Shown: positions 34,119-44,767, counted from the stretch's first letter. The stretch: DNA of 64,000 nucleotides from Bacteroides graminisolvens DSM 19988 = JCM 15093 (GCF_000428125.1 NZ_KE386627.1:1-64000); one strand, 5' to 3'. Numbers and translations: made by a program. Notes: generated by a model not told the origin, from the sequence alone.

Positions 34119-34916
34119 ATGGAAAAGAGTATTGCTTCATTCATATTCGTGCTGTTGTTTTTCTCCTGTAAGGGCGGCGGTACCAAAGACTCTTCTGCTA
34201 TGCAGGAAGACACGCTGGCCAAATCACAACTACAAGGTATATGGGTTGACGATGACAGTGACATGCCGCTGATGAAGATCAAGGGCGACACCATTTATTA
34301 TTCAGATCCTCAGAACTCGCCTGTCTATTTCAAAGTACAGAACGATACCCTGCATACGTACGGCAATGAAGTAACGCATTACCACATTGATAAGTTGGGA
34401 CAATACGTCTTCTGGCTTCACTCCTTATCTGACGAGGTTGTTAAGCTGCACCGTTCGGAAGATGCCGATGACAGTCTGGCGTTCAGTGCCGGTGGTGTGG
34501 AAGTGATTCCTACGTACCGTGAACGTGTGGAGCGTGACAGCGTGGTGAATTACGACGGCAAGAGATACCGTGCTTACGTGTACATCAACCCCTCGAAAGT
34601 CAAAGTCGTAAAAACATCCTATAACGAAGACGGCATGAGCATTGACAACATCTATTATGATAACGTGATGCACATTTGCGTATACGAAGGCCGCAAGAGC
34701 CTGTACGCCAGTGACATCACCAAGCAAATGCTCAGTCCGTACGTCTCCGCCGACTTCTTGTCTAAATCCCTTTTCTCTGACATGCAGTTCATTGGTGTGG
34801 GGGCTTCGGGCTTTCACTACCAGGCTTCTGTGTGCATTCCCGAAAGCTTTGTTTGCAACATCGTTGATTTGTATGTGAGCTTCAAAGGAAAGCTGACGAT
34901 GAAGGCGGCGAAGTAA
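34119..34916 (+). CDS. Lipoprotein of unknown function
   Basis: The 265-residue product has a signal peptide ending in a lipobox (LLFFSC, lipid Cys near residue 17) followed by KGGGTKDSS. The mature part alternates beta-strands and polar loops; no catalytic motif or named domain was recognised. It stands alone between rfbC and the metal-resistance island and has its own promoter. It is probably an envelope lipoprotein. Confidence 0.6.
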   Translation: MEKSIASFIFVLLFFSCKGGGTKDSSAMQEDTLAKSQLQGIWVDDDSDMPLMKIKGDTIYYSDPQNSPVYFKVQNDTLHTYGNEVTHYHIDKLGQYVFWLHSLSDEVVKLHRSEDADDSLAFSAGGVEVIPTYRERVERDSVVNYDGKRYRAYVYINPSKVKVVKTSYNEDGMSIDNIYYDNVMHICVYEGRKSLYASDITKQMLSPYVSADFLSKSLFSDMQFIGVGASGFHYQASVCIPESFVCNIVDLYVSFKGKLTMKAAK

Positions 34917-35003
34917 TAGAGGGTATAGCAAATCATGATGAAAAAGGTTGAAAAACTATAGGTATCCCTTTTTGTATAGTGAAGAATTAATTTAATGTTA
35001 TCT

Positions 35004-37034
35004 TTAAAATTTCTTCCTTAATATTCGTATTGCATTGACAATGGCAAGTAATGCTACACCTACATCGGCAAACACAGCTTCCCACATTGTAGCTACACCG
35101 CCAGCACCTAATATCAAAACAATACCTTTAACTACAAATGCTAATGTGATGTTTTGCCAAACAATTTTTTTCGTCTGTTTCCCAATTTTAATTGCAACTG
35201 CTATTTTGCTGGGCTTATCGTCTTGAATGACTACATCCGCAGTTTCTATAGTAGCATCGCTACCCAATCCGCCCATTGCAATGCCTACATCACTTAATGC
35301 AACCACTGGTGCATCATTGATACCATCTCCTACAAAGGCCACAGTTTCATTCTTATCTTTAATTTCTTTAATCTTATTAACTTTATCTTCTGGTAGCAAA
35401 TCACCGAAAGCATTGTCTATGCCCAACTTCTCTGAGACTAATCTAACCACAGATGTTTTATCCCCGCTTAACATTGTTGTTTTTACATTGAGTCTTTTTA
35501 ATTTGTTAATGGCTATTTGAGAGTCTTCTTTTATACTATCAGCAATGGTTAAATACCCCACAAATCTTTTATCATAAGCAACTGCTATAACAGTGTAGAA
35601 AATATCATCGGGTTGCATGTTGTAAGTTATAGAAAATTTATCCATCAATTTAAAATTTCCAACCAATAATTCTTTCCCATCTACGTTTGCTTTTAGCCCG
35701 TATCCCGCTATCTCCTCAATGTCTAGTAATGGAAGATTGCTATTGACAGTGCCAACAAAGTTTTGAATGGCAGTTGCAATAGGGTGATTCGTGTGGCTTT
35801 CTAAAGCATTTACCATTTGTAATATTTCCTCTTGATTAAATGCGCTGTCAAGAACAATATCTTGTACTTTGAATACCCCCTCGGTCATAGTACCGGTTTT
35901 ATCCATTACTACATGCTTTATAGAAGCTAATGTGTCCAAGAAATTACTTCCCTTAAATAAAATTCCGTTACGGCTTGCTGCGCCAATACCACCGAAATAC
36001 CCCAACGGTATTGAAATAACCAATGCACAAGGACAGGAAATCACGAGGAATACGAGTGCTCTATATAGCCAAGTCTCAAACTGATAGTTACTGTTTAAAA
36101 AATAAGGAAGAAAGCATATAGCAGTAGCTGCAAAGACAACTATAGGTGTATATACCTTTGCAAACTTTCGGATAAATAGTTCCGTTGGAGCTTTTTTAGA
36201 AGTGGCATTCTGTACCAACTCTAATATTCGGCTCAATTTACTTTCTTTATAGCTTGTTGTTACTTTTACATCGACAACCCTGTTGATGTTTATCATACCT
36301 GCTAAAACGGAATCTCCTTTCAACTTTGCGTCAGGGGTGCTTTCTCCTGTCAATGCAGCAGTGTTAAAGGTAGCTGATTCTGATAAAAGAATCCCATCTA
36401 AACCAACCTTTTCTCCCGGTTTCAATCGTATGATTTCGTCTATTTCTACAGTCTCAGCTTTGACAGTTTTAAGCAAATTGTTTCGTATAACAGTTACCTC
36501 ATCGGGTCTTTGATCAAGTAATGACTTGATGCTTTTCTTGGCTTTCTTTACAGCCAATGTTTGAAAAACTTCACCTATTGCATAGAATAGCATTACGGTA
36601 ACGCCTTCAGGATATTCGCCAATGGCAAAAGCCCCAATAGTAGCGACTCCCATTAAAAAAAACTCCGAGAAAATATTTCCTTTACTGATATTTACAACAG
36701 CATCTTTTAAAACAGGTAGGCCAACCGGTGTATAAGCAATCACATACCAAATTATTCTGATCCAACCAGTGAACCATTCACCCGAAGAATAACTATCTAG
36801 ATAAAGCGCGGTGAGTAGAAAGATTAGCGATAGGATAATGGGCCATAATATTTTGAGAGCACTAATTTTTTCACCGCTATGATCATGCTCGTCATTATTA
36901 CTATGCCCATCTTTTTCCCTGTGGCTTCCAGTTAAATGCTTTGTTGCTGTTTTAGCATCTATCTTATCTTCCGATGCACAACACATTATTATGCTTTGCG
37001 CATGGTTATTGTTTTTATGATTTTGTGACATCAT
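35004..37034 (-). CDS. P1B-type heavy-metal ATPase (Zn/Cd/Pb type)
   Basis: The 676-residue pump has CPC in TM (C334, C336), the phosphorylated Asp D378 in DKTGTMTEG, the HP motif in SHTNHPIA and GDGINDAP. A Lys in FVVKGIV and an Asp in FADVGVALL near the last helices match the P1B-2 (Zn/Cd/Pb) signature. It has no N-terminal CxxC metal-binding domain but does have a His/Asp-rich stretch (HSNNDEHDHSGE). It should export Zn2+, Cd2+ or Pb2+ across the inner membrane. It is the first of a leftward-reading resistance set adjoining the RND pump. Confidence 0.9.
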   Translation of the reverse strand: MMSQNHKNNNHAQSIIMCCASEDKIDAKTATKHLTGSHREKDGHSNNDEHDHSGEKISALKILWPIILSLIFLLTALYLDSYSSGEWFTGWIRIIWYVIAYTPVGLPVLKDAVVNISKGNIFSEFFLMGVATIGAFAIGEYPEGVTVMLFYAIGEVFQTLAVKKAKKSIKSLLDQRPDEVTVIRNNLLKTVKAETVEIDEIIRLKPGEKVGLDGILLSESATFNTAALTGESTPDAKLKGDSVLAGMININRVVDVKVTTSYKESKLSRILELVQNATSKKAPTELFIRKFAKVYTPIVVFAATAICFLPYFLNSNYQFETWLYRALVFLVISCPCALVISIPLGYFGGIGAASRNGILFKGSNFLDTLASIKHVVMDKTGTMTEGVFKVQDIVLDSAFNQEEILQMVNALESHTNHPIATAIQNFVGTVNSNLPLLDIEEIAGYGLKANVDGKELLVGNFKLMDKFSITYNMQPDDIFYTVIAVAYDKRFVGYLTIADSIKEDSQIAINKLKRLNVKTTMLSGDKTSVVRLVSEKLGIDNAFGDLLPEDKVNKIKEIKDKNETVAFVGDGINDAPVVALSDVGIAMGGLGSDATIETADVVIQDDKPSKIAVAIKIGKQTKKIVWQNITLAFVVKGIVLILGAGGVATMWEAVFADVGVALLAIVNAIRILRKKF

Positions 37035-37253
37035 TGTTGAGTGTAAATTATTTGTATTATTTGATAATGAAACAGGTATATCCCATACGGCAGCTAGGCT
37101 TACAAATAATGCACCTGAGAAACAATGTTTGTTTTTACATCTTAGGCGATTGATACCAGCAAAAAGTAGAGAATATACCTGTTTTATTTCAGAGATAAGT
37201 TATCAGAATGTTTAAGTCAAACTTTCTTATTTTATCAATAATCTAGCATACAC
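37035..37253. other. Intergenic region upstream of the metal ATPase gene
   Basis: An 11-bp inverted repeat, AAACAGGTATA (37070-37080) and TATACCTGTTT (37174-37184), brackets the region just upstream of the ATPase start. It could be a pair of operator half-sites or a fold-back. No gene is present. Confidence 0.4.
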
Positions 37254-38432
37254 TTACAACTCAAAAGCTGAAAGTTCTGCAAAGGCCTTTTGATAATCGC
37301 GTTCAGCTTCTAGCATTTGATTAACTGTGTTGTAGTACAATCCCATTTCAAGAATATAGTCCAAAAGAGATATTTCACCTGCATCTAATGCTTTCTTTAG
37401 CAAATCTGTATTATTGACTGTTGCTAAGGATTGGCGATATTTATCGGCTGTCATTTTCAATCCTGCGGTGCGGCTATATAGAATCTGAAGTTTACTATAT
37501 AAACTTTGCCTCGTGTCATATTCACGAGATTGGGCTGCAATTACTGAAGACTTGGCTTGTTTGATTCGATTCTTGTTTTCCCACAGAGGAACTGAAATAC
37601 CAAACGCAACCCCTTGATACTTTTGTCCAACCACTTTTTCACTCATATATCCGGCTGAAAATGTAGGTAAATTCATGGCTTTACTCAATGAAACCTGTTT
37701 TCTACTTGCTTCAATTTCCTGCCTGGCGTATGCCACTGCCGGATTTTTTTCTGTTGTTTGCGCAAACCAATCGTCAAAACTCACGGGAAGTGAGATATTA
37801 TGGTATTGAGATTCTTCTAGTACAACATCTGTTCCTCCGTTTAATCTCTTGAGTTGCGTTAGTAGAGTTTCCCGTTCAACATTAATTCGAGCTATTTCTC
37901 CCTGAACAGTTGATAGATTGAGTTGAACTTTGTTGTACTCTAACTTGTTGGTATCTCCCCATTTTACACGCGATTTGTAGCCTTCTGCTATCATTTCTGC
38001 ATGTTTCATGCGCACATCAAGTTCTTGTTTAAGAGCATTATAGTAAATCAGTTCGATGCAATATTGTTTTGCTTCCAACAGAATATTTATTCTGTCTGAC
38101 TGATATTGTAGTTCAACCAAGTTGTTTTGAACGTTTGCCACTTTATTCTTCATTCCTATTATGGTAGGAATGTCAAAACTTTGCTTTACACTAATATCAG
38201 TACGGTTGCCTATGTTTCCGGGCTTTCCCCATAGGTAATTATATTCAACTTCAGGGTTACTTAAGTATATTCCTGTTTTGTTTTCTATCTTTTGTGCATC
38301 AGCGGTTTTTCGAAGTGCTTTCAGAGTTGAGTTATTCTCTTCTATGCTCGTGAGTACCGTGTTGATGCTCTTTTGAGCAAATATAGGTACACTTACCCAT
38401 ATTGCTAATATCATTATTATTGTTACTTTCAT
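37254..38432 (-). CDS. TolC-family outer-membrane factor of the first RND pump
   Basis: The 392-residue protein has a signal peptide (ILAIWVSVPIFAQ) and two TolC repeats of long coiled helices, visible as repeated Leu/Ala heptads around 120-200 and 300-390, with an NPEVEYNY segment early. It provides the outer-membrane channel for the CzcA-like pump encoded just upstream (19-bp gap). At 392 residues it is somewhat short for CusC/CzcC but normal for Bacteroidetes members. Confidence 0.85.
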   Translation of the reverse strand: MKVTIIMILAIWVSVPIFAQKSINTVLTSIEENNSTLKALRKTADAQKIENKTGIYLSNPEVEYNYLWGKPGNIGNRTDISVKQSFDIPTIIGMKNKVANVQNNLVELQYQSDRINILLEAKQYCIELIYYNALKQELDVRMKHAEMIAEGYKSRVKWGDTNKLEYNKVQLNLSTVQGEIARINVERETLLTQLKRLNGGTDVVLEESQYHNISLPVSFDDWFAQTTEKNPAVAYARQEIEASRKQVSLSKAMNLPTFSAGYMSEKVVGQKYQGVAFGISVPLWENKNRIKQAKSSVIAAQSREYDTRQSLYSKLQILYSRTAGLKMTADKYRQSLATVNNTDLLKKALDAGEISLLDYILEMGLYYNTVNQMLEAERDYQKAFAELSAFEL

Positions 38433-38450
38433 ATTTATTGGTATTTATTC

Positions 38451-41400
38451 TTAAACTTCATCGTTTTTTATCACTTCTGTCACGATTTTCTTGTTAGTTA
38501 AGATATACATAATTGGAATGATAAAACCATTTAAAAATGTTGATGTCAGTAATCCGCCAAGTATAACTTTTGCCATGGGGCTTTGAATCTCGTTACCGGG
38601 CAAATCTCCTCCTAATGCTAACGGTATTAGAGCAAGTCCTGAACTGAGTGCGGTCATCAATATTGGGTTTAAGCGATCCAGTGAGCCATGTATAACGCTA
38701 TCCATTGCTGACATCCCTACGTTCTGTAAGTCATTATAATGAGAGATTAACAGCATACCGTTACGCGTTGCAATTCCGAATAAAGATATGAATCCGATAA
38801 TGGCCGGAATACTGATAACACCTCCAGTAAAGAAGACAGTAAAGACACCACCTATAAGAGCTAACGGAAGATTTAGCAATATAACTGTGGATTGAGTCAC
38901 GCTTCGGAACTGGGCGAACAATAATAAGAATATGACCATAATAGAGAATACAGAAGTGACAAGTAGGATGCGTGAAGCTGCCTGCTCACTTTCAAATTGC
39001 CCACCATATTCAATGTGGTATCCTTCGGGTAACTTCACCTCCGTATTGATTTTATCTTGAATGTCGTTCACAACACTTCGTAAATCTCGTCCGGCCACAT
39101 TGGCTGAAATGACAATTTTTCGCGCCACATTCTCCCTGTTGATGGTGTTTGGTCCTGTAGATGATGTTATATTAGCTATGTAGTTGAACGGTATTTTCTG
39201 ACCTCCGGCATCTACAATTAGATTGCGGATACGTTCGGAAGTTTCGCGGCTATCTTCATTGACTTTAAGTGTCAGATCAAATGATTTATTGCCTTCATAT
39301 ACCTGTGATACAACTTCTCCTGCTAGCATTATGTTGACAATCTCACCGAATTCAGGCGGTGTGATACCGTACTTGGCTAACATCTCTCTTTTGGGTTCTA
39401 TCTTTAGTTGCGGACGTTCTACTTGCTGTTCAACATTGAGGTCGGCAATACCTTTTACATTCTGTATCGATGCTTTTATCTGATTTCCCAATGTAAACAT
39501 TTTGTTTAGGTCTGTTCCGAATAGTTTGATAGCTATATTGGCTCTTGTACCAGACAGCATAGCGTCTATACGGTGTGAAATAGGTTGTCCTATTTCGATA
39601 TTTACGCCAGATAAAACTTTTAGCTTTGTTCGTATTTCTGCGAGAACCTCATCTTTAGAGCGTTCCTTCAACACAAAAGGTGCTTCTATCTCTGATACAT
39701 TTACCCCCAAAGCATGTTCGTCAAGTTCGGCGCGTCCTGTTTTACGCCCAACAGTCTGTATTTCAGGCACAGAAAGCAATATGTTTTCTGCAATGCGTCC
39801 CATTTTATCTGATTCTTCCAGCGAAATACCCGGAAGCGTGCTGATATTTATAGTAAATGAGCCTTCGTTAAAAGGTGGAAGGAAGCTACGACCCAATGTG
39901 AAAAAGATAACAATGGTAACGGTCAAAAGTGCGCCGGTTCCTCCGAGTACCCATTTGCGATTGCTAAGTGTCCATTTCAGTGCCTTTTCGTACGCATTCT
40001 TTAGTTTTCGCACTACATACGGCTCTTTTTCAGGCTTGTCATCCTTTTTTTGTTTACCTAACAGATAGCTAGATAGTACTGGCGTCAGCGTTAATGCCAC
40101 TACTGTAGAGGCAACAAGTGCAACAATAAATGAAATACCTAGTGGAGCTAGCATACGCCCTTCCATTCCTGAAAGAAAGAATAAAGGAATAAAGCTGGCA
40201 ATAATGATGAGTGTTGAATTAAGAATAGGCATACGAACTTCTTTTGATGCCTCAAACACCACTGTCATTACCGTTTTTTGCTCTTCTATTGGTTTCTGCC
40301 TGTTTTCACGCAATCTCTTGAAAACATTTTCTACATCCACAATGGCATCATCTACCAGCGAACCAATAGCAATAGCCATACCGCCTAAACTCATTGTATT
40401 AATGGTTAGCCCCATTAGTTTAAGTGCTAAAATAGATGCAACCAATGAGAGAGGAATTGTTACTAACGAGATAACAGTTGTCCGAACATTCATTAGAAAT
40501 ATAAAGAGTACAATGACAACAAATATACCGCCTTCATACAGTGATTTTTGAACGTTTCCAATTGAATTATTAATAAACCTGGCCTGTCTGAAAATATCTG
40601 TAGACAGTTTTACGTCTGCCGGAAATGTCTTTTGTAATTCGGCTAACGATTTATCTAACTTATCAGTCAGTTCTATAGTGCTTGTAGATGGTTGCTTGGT
40701 TACTGTTATCAGTACGGCCGCTTTTCCTTTCTCAGAGGCAATGCCTAATTTAGGTGCTTTGTTCCCAATTTTAACTTCCGCTATATTTTCCAACATTACA
40801 GGTGCATTATCGATCTTTTTTATGACCGTTTTGCCTAAAGCAGCTACATTATTTGTTGAAAGTACACCACGTATGATATATTCGTTACCGTATTCATATA
40901 ATACTCCTCCAGAAGCATTCTGATTCATTTCGGTTACCACCTTTATTACTTCATCCAGGGCAATGCTATAATGTTTCATTTTGTCAGGATTCAGTAAGAC
41001 TTGATATTCTTTAATATCCCCCCCCATTACAGTAACTTGGGCTACCCCGCCGGTAGATAGTAATCGAGGGCGTATATTCCAATCGGCCAATGTTCGTAAA
41101 TCCTGCAATGAGGTAGTATCGGCGGTCAATCCAATAATCATTAGCTCACCTAAGATAGATGATTGAGGTCCTAATGTCGGATTTCCTACATTAGATGGTA
41201 GAGCGTCTTTGACTACTGCCAACTTCTCGGAAACGATTTGACGTGCACGATAAATATCTGTTCCCCAATTGAACTCAACCCATACAATTGAAAATCCGGT
41301 GGTTGATGAGGATCTCACACGGCGCACATCTGTTGCACCGTTTACAGCAGTTTCTACGGGGAAGGTCACCAAACGTTCTACTTCTTCGGGCGCCATGCCT

Positions 41401-41561
41401 TTGGCTTCGGTCATTATGACTACGGTAGGGGCATTCAAATCCGGAAATACATCGACTTCCATATTGGAAGCTGTATAAATTCCCGCCATCATAAGTAGCA
41501 GGGATGTAACTAAAACAACCATTCGGTTGTTTAGTGAGAATTTTATTATTTTATTTAACAT
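38451..41561 (-). CDS. czcA: Heavy-metal RND efflux transporter (CzcA/CusA family), first copy
   Basis: The 1036-residue protein has the normal RND length, 12 membrane segments and two large periplasmic loops. The N-terminus NNRMVVLVTSLLL and DVFPDLNAPTVVI fit the HME family, and the TM4 motif AIAIGSLVDDAIVDVENV carries the proton-relay acids. It works with the adaptor encoded upstream and the TolC protein downstream. The His-rich adaptor and the adjacent P1B-2 ATPase point to Zn/Cd/Co rather than Cu/Ag. The gene symbol is by family; metal specificity is inferred. Confidence 0.9.
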   Translation of the reverse strand: MLNKIIKFSLNNRMVVLVTSLLLMMAGIYTASNMEVDVFPDLNAPTVVIMTEAKGMAPEEVERLVTFPVETAVNGATDVRRVRSSSTTGFSIVWVEFNWGTDIYRARQIVSEKLAVVKDALPSNVGNPTLGPQSSILGELMIIGLTADTTSLQDLRTLADWNIRPRLLSTGGVAQVTVMGGDIKEYQVLLNPDKMKHYSIALDEVIKVVTEMNQNASGGVLYEYGNEYIIRGVLSTNNVAALGKTVIKKIDNAPVMLENIAEVKIGNKAPKLGIASEKGKAAVLITVTKQPSTSTIELTDKLDKSLAELQKTFPADVKLSTDIFRQARFINNSIGNVQKSLYEGGIFVVIVLFIFLMNVRTTVISLVTIPLSLVASILALKLMGLTINTMSLGGMAIAIGSLVDDAIVDVENVFKRLRENRQKPIEEQKTVMTVVFEASKEVRMPILNSTLIIIASFIPLFFLSGMEGRMLAPLGISFIVALVASTVVALTLTPVLSSYLLGKQKKDDKPEKEPYVVRKLKNAYEKALKWTLSNRKWVLGGTGALLTVTIVIFFTLGRSFLPPFNEGSFTINISTLPGISLEESDKMGRIAENILLSVPEIQTVGRKTGRAELDEHALGVNVSEIEAPFVLKERSKDEVLAEIRTKLKVLSGVNIEIGQPISHRIDAMLSGTRANIAIKLFGTDLNKMFTLGNQIKASIQNVKGIADLNVEQQVERPQLKIEPKREMLAKYGITPPEFGEIVNIMLAGEVVSQVYEGNKSFDLTLKVNEDSRETSERIRNLIVDAGGQKIPFNYIANITSSTGPNTINRENVARKIVISANVAGRDLRSVVNDIQDKINTEVKLPEGYHIEYGGQFESEQAASRILLVTSVFSIMVIFLLLFAQFRSVTQSTVILLNLPLALIGGVFTVFFTGGVISIPAIIGFISLFGIATRNGMLLISHYNDLQNVGMSAMDSVIHGSLDRLNPILMTALSSGLALIPLALGGDLPGNEIQSPMAKVILGGLLTSTFLNGFIIPIMYILTNKKIVTEVIKNDEV

Positions 41562-41580
41562 AACAGTTCGTCTTTAGTAA

Positions 41581-42765
41581 TTAATGACTATGTCCTTCGG
41601 GCATTACAGATGAAACGGCAGCTAGTTTTACTTGGTATACCCCTTTGACTACTGCTTTATCTCCGGCTTTTAGTCCTGAAAGTACTTGTACTCTGTCTCC
41701 ATTACTTTGACCCAGGTTTACTTCTTGTTTTTTATAACCTTCTTCGTCTAGTTGCAGGTACACAAAGTTTAGGCCTTGCTCTTCTGTTACTGCTGATGTT
41801 GGTACTGAGATTATATTAGCTTGAGGCTTTGAGAGTAAATATACAGAAACAAACGAACCGGGGATAAAATCTCCTATATTATCAAATTCAAATGTCACCG
41901 GAATATAGAATGATTGTCCTCCCGAAGCCCTACCAAAAGAGAGTAATCTTCCGTTTAGATCCGATAGTTTGTAAACTGCATTATCATAAGCTGTTTGAAA
42001 ATTTGCACTACTTATACTATTAAGACTCTTGAAATAGTTCTCAGATACTTCAGCGCGCAGTTGCAATCGGCGATTTTGTGAAACTGTTGCGATAGGCTGT
42101 CCAACTGATACATATTCTCCTTGGCTAACTAAGCGCTTTTTAATGTATCCGTTGATGGGTGAAGTTACTTTTACTCCATTCTTTGTCATACTTGCTGATT
42201 GCGCCTCGTATACTGTTTTGGCAGTTTCATACCGCAGGCGTACTTGCTCAAATTCTTTGGCAGAAATAATCTGTGTTTTTACGAGTCCTTCTGCACGTTG
42301 GTATTCCTTCTTTGCAGTTTCATAAGCAATTTGAGCTTTTGCTGCCGGATCACCCTCTAGCAAATTTTTAGCTGATATTGTAACAATGGCTTCCCCTGTT
42401 CGTATAGCTGCACCATCTGAAATTGATGGATTGGTAAAGGATACAATTCCGTTTGAAGTGGCTACAATGGTTGCTTCATCACCTTGTGCCGACAATATTT
42501 GCCCACTTGTTTTAATTACATAAGAGAAAGTGCCGGGGGTAACCGTTTCTGTTTTTAAACCTACCGCTTCGGCTTGTTTCTTTGTAAAAGAAATTTCCTC
42601 ACTATGCCCTCCTTCGTGGTCGTGTCCATCGCCTTCAGAATGGTCGTGTCCATCGCCTTCTGCATGTTCGTGAGATTCTTTACTCGCTTGATTTTTATTG
42701 TTGGAACTACAGCCTGAAGCAATCATTGCTGCTACAATAAATAAACTTGTGATGTACGTTTTCAT
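41581..42765 (-). CDS. czcB: RND periplasmic adaptor with His-rich N-terminus, first pump
   Basis: The 394-residue membrane-fusion protein has a lipobox (IASGCSS), then a His/Asp/Glu-rich segment with repeated GDGHDHSE units (about residues 34-56), a barrel-sandwich hybrid (ISDGAAIRTGEAI) and a hairpin/beta-barrel part. The His-rich stretch probably binds Zn or Co and feeds the RND protein. It is the first gene of the leftward czcBAC-like operon, 20 bp before the RND gene. Confidence 0.87.
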   Translation of the reverse strand: MKTYITSLFIVAAMIASGCSSNNKNQASKESHEHAEGDGHDHSEGDGHDHEGGHSEEISFTKKQAEAVGLKTETVTPGTFSYVIKTSGQILSAQGDEATIVATSNGIVSFTNPSISDGAAIRTGEAIVTISAKNLLEGDPAAKAQIAYETAKKEYQRAEGLVKTQIISAKEFEQVRLRYETAKTVYEAQSASMTKNGVKVTSPINGYIKKRLVSQGEYVSVGQPIATVSQNRRLQLRAEVSENYFKSLNSISSANFQTAYDNAVYKLSDLNGRLLSFGRASGGQSFYIPVTFEFDNIGDFIPGSFVSVYLLSKPQANIISVPTSAVTEEQGLNFVYLQLDEEGYKKQEVNLGQSNGDRVQVLSGLKAGDKAVVKGVYQVKLAAVSSVMPEGHSH

Positions 42766-42775
42766 CTTTTTATTT

Positions 42776-43591
42776 TTATAATTTAATAGATAAGGAAAAA
42801 CCGCCTTTTTGTCCGTTATAGTAAGGATAAAAAGCTATTTTATTCCTGTTTTTATGATTTTTTGAAAATGCTTTATCAACGGAAGGATATATCCAATAGG
42901 CTAGTTTGGTGCATAATATTCCCAGTCCGGCTCCAAAGGCCACATCGCCTACCCAATGCTTGTTATTGTATACCCTGAATACACCTGTTCCTGCGGCAAT
43001 TGTATATCCCGCTATGCCGTACCAAACAGAAACGTTCTTGTATTCCTGCCATAAAAATTCGGCTCCCATAAAAGCTATTGCCGTATGTCCCGAAGGAAAT
43101 GAGTTAGAAGCTGATTTATCGGGTCGTTCTTTTCTTACGGTGTATTTTATGCTATTTATGCTAATAGCGGCGAATAGGGAAGACAATCCTAATATAATAC
43201 TCCTGTCTCTGAGATTGTTTTTCCCTTTTATTCCTGCTAAATTTAGCGCATAAACACTTGCTGCCGGGATGTATTGAGTTATGTTGTCAATCTGAAATCG
43301 TTCAGGTTTATGAACTATAACTTCGTGCCCTATAGCATAGTTGAGCATTCGCCGCTTGATTGATACTGCTGTTTCTACTGTGCCGTATAACATAAGGGTT
43401 GCCGGAATGAACAACTGATTATACGAAAATTTTAGTGTATCAGGCGTTTTTATGCTATCACCTTCTGTTTCACTTTGATTCCCATTATTTGTATGAGCCA
43501 TTGTGATGCGAGAACATATAAGCATGATGCAAATTATGCAAGTGCACTTTTTTTCTAGATACATTGCTAACCGTTGTTTTTCGGTTTTCAT
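42776..43591 (-). CDS. PAP2-family membrane phosphatase
   Basis: The start is set at 43591 (MKTEKQRLA); the frame continues upstream to 43669 with no signal. The 271-residue protein carries the PAP2 motifs KYTVRKERPD, SFPSGHTA and the late RVYNNKHWVGDV, the three blocks that build the phosphatase site. Several membrane segments flank them. In Bacteroidetes such genes often sit in metal islands or act as undecaprenyl/lipid phosphatases. Only 10 bp separate it from the adaptor gene, so it may lead that operon. Confidence 0.82.
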   Translation of the reverse strand: MKTEKQRLAMYLEKKCTCIICIMLICSRITMAHTNNGNQSETEGDSIKTPDTLKFSYNQLFIPATLMLYGTVETAVSIKRRMLNYAIGHEVIVHKPERFQIDNITQYIPAASVYALNLAGIKGKNNLRDRSIILGLSSLFAAISINSIKYTVRKERPDKSASNSFPSGHTAIAFMGAEFLWQEYKNVSVWYGIAGYTIAAGTGVFRVYNNKHWVGDVAFGAGLGILCTKLAYWIYPSVDKAFSKNHKNRNKIAFYPYYNGQKGGFSLSIKL

Positions 43592-43708
43592 ACAACAGAG
43601 AACCGAATTATAAATAAAGATATTTATATGCCTATCTGTATATCCAATAAAGCATATTTGGATATACAAAGGTTATTATCCTAATTCTGAATTAGGATAT
43701 TAGGCTAA

Positions 43709-44140
43709 TTAAGCAAGTATGTGGGGTGGGGCACGCAAACCATGAAATTGGCTTGCTTCTGCGGAGGTATAGAATGATACATTATTCCCCCATTCAGGTT
43801 GCGAACTTGAACTAACCTCCGGATAAAGCAGGAAGTCTACACCGAGGTAAAGAATAGGGAAGATATGGAAGTGTTGAGGGTTATCGCAGGAGTGAACCTT
43901 GCATTTTATCCCGTCATCTGTTTTCCGAATGGCAAAAGCTGATTCAAGAGAGCATGACCTGCTGTGACTTTTATCATTATGTGTATGCCCGGTAAGCTTG
44001 TCACTGATAGCAGAATCTTGTTCACATTTCTCTTTTATTATACAAACGCCCCCATTATGATGATGATGCGGTACAATTGTTAACACTAAAAACATTAGAG
44101 TTGCCAGTGTTAAGAAAAATATGTTAGCTCCTTTTTTCAC
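43709..44140 (-). CDS. His/Cys-rich exported protein (DUF6769-like)
   Basis: The 143-residue product has a signal peptide or single membrane segment (FFLTLATLMFLVLTIV) followed by PHHHHNGG, KCEQD, HTHNDKSHSR and CDNPQHFH. The density of His and Cys suggests metal binding in the periplasm. It resembles the small DUF6769-type proteins that precede RND metal pumps in Bacteroidales; I am only moderately sure of that name. It reads in the same direction as the PAP2 gene. Confidence 0.65.
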   Translation of the reverse strand: MKKGANIFFLTLATLMFLVLTIVPHHHHNGGVCIIKEKCEQDSAISDKLTGHTHNDKSHSRSCSLESAFAIRKTDDGIKCKVHSCDNPQHFHIFPILYLGVDFLLYPEVSSSSQPEWGNNVSFYTSAEASQFHGLRAPPHILA

Positions 44141-44402
44141 TAAAAGATATATTTTGTGCCAAAGATGGTGATTTATATCTAAAATTCAAAATAAATTAGT
44201 TGTTTTTATCTAATTAATACTTGTTTTTTGTTTCTTTTTAGTATTTGGAATAACGGCATAATTCCTCTAGTGATAATAACAATGCTTTGGCGAAGCACGA
44301 TCTCCTAATGCAAGTGAACTTTCATAATCATCTATTTTAAATAAGACCGGTTAGACAGCGAATTAATTTTTCTGCTATATTTGTGACAGATTAAAAAAGT
44401 AA
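44141..44402. other. Divergent intergenic region between the metal genes and VOC remnant
   Basis: No gene is present. A -7 box TATATTTG (44376-44383) faces the VOC remnant; the surrounding GCTATATTTGTGA is also found in front of the second GNAT copy (53389-53401). Confidence 0.45.
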
Positions 44403-44744
44403 CAAAAGCATTTTCAGGCCAAAGTAACTTTCGATGCCGGCTGGTACGTTAGCATCCGTTTGGAAGGCAATGAAAATGCTCCTTTATTTCTCTCTTTCCA
44501 AGGAAGCTATAACGAAGAAGAAAAGGCAAGCTTCACTGGAGGGGTTACTCTCAACCTAATGGTGGAAGATGTCGATGCTTGCTACAACCAGATTAAGCCA
44601 AGCGGAGTGCAGTTTATTGAAGAGATTGCCGACCATGAATGGGGCGACAGAGCTTTCAGACTATATGATCCGATAGGGAATGTGCTCTATGTTTATTCCG
44701 AACGTGAGCTCGATGAAAAATATAAAAGCGCGGTAAAAGAATAA
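44403..44744 (+). pseudogene. VOC/glyoxalase-family protein, N-terminally truncated
   Basis: Coding similarity begins right after an in-frame stop at 44400-44402 with no ATG: HFQAKVTFDAGWYVSIRLEG, then the TLNLMVEDVDACYNQI and DPIGNVLYVYSE segments of a vicinal-oxygen-chelate (bleomycin-resistance-like) domain. Only a TTG at 44460 could start translation, giving 94 residues and losing the first metal-binding half. It is probably the eroded C-terminal part of a 120-130-residue protein, left where the promoter was joined to it. It reads into the first GNAT gene. Confidence 0.6.
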
Positions 44745-44767
44745 AAACAAGTAAGAGGATATTTGAA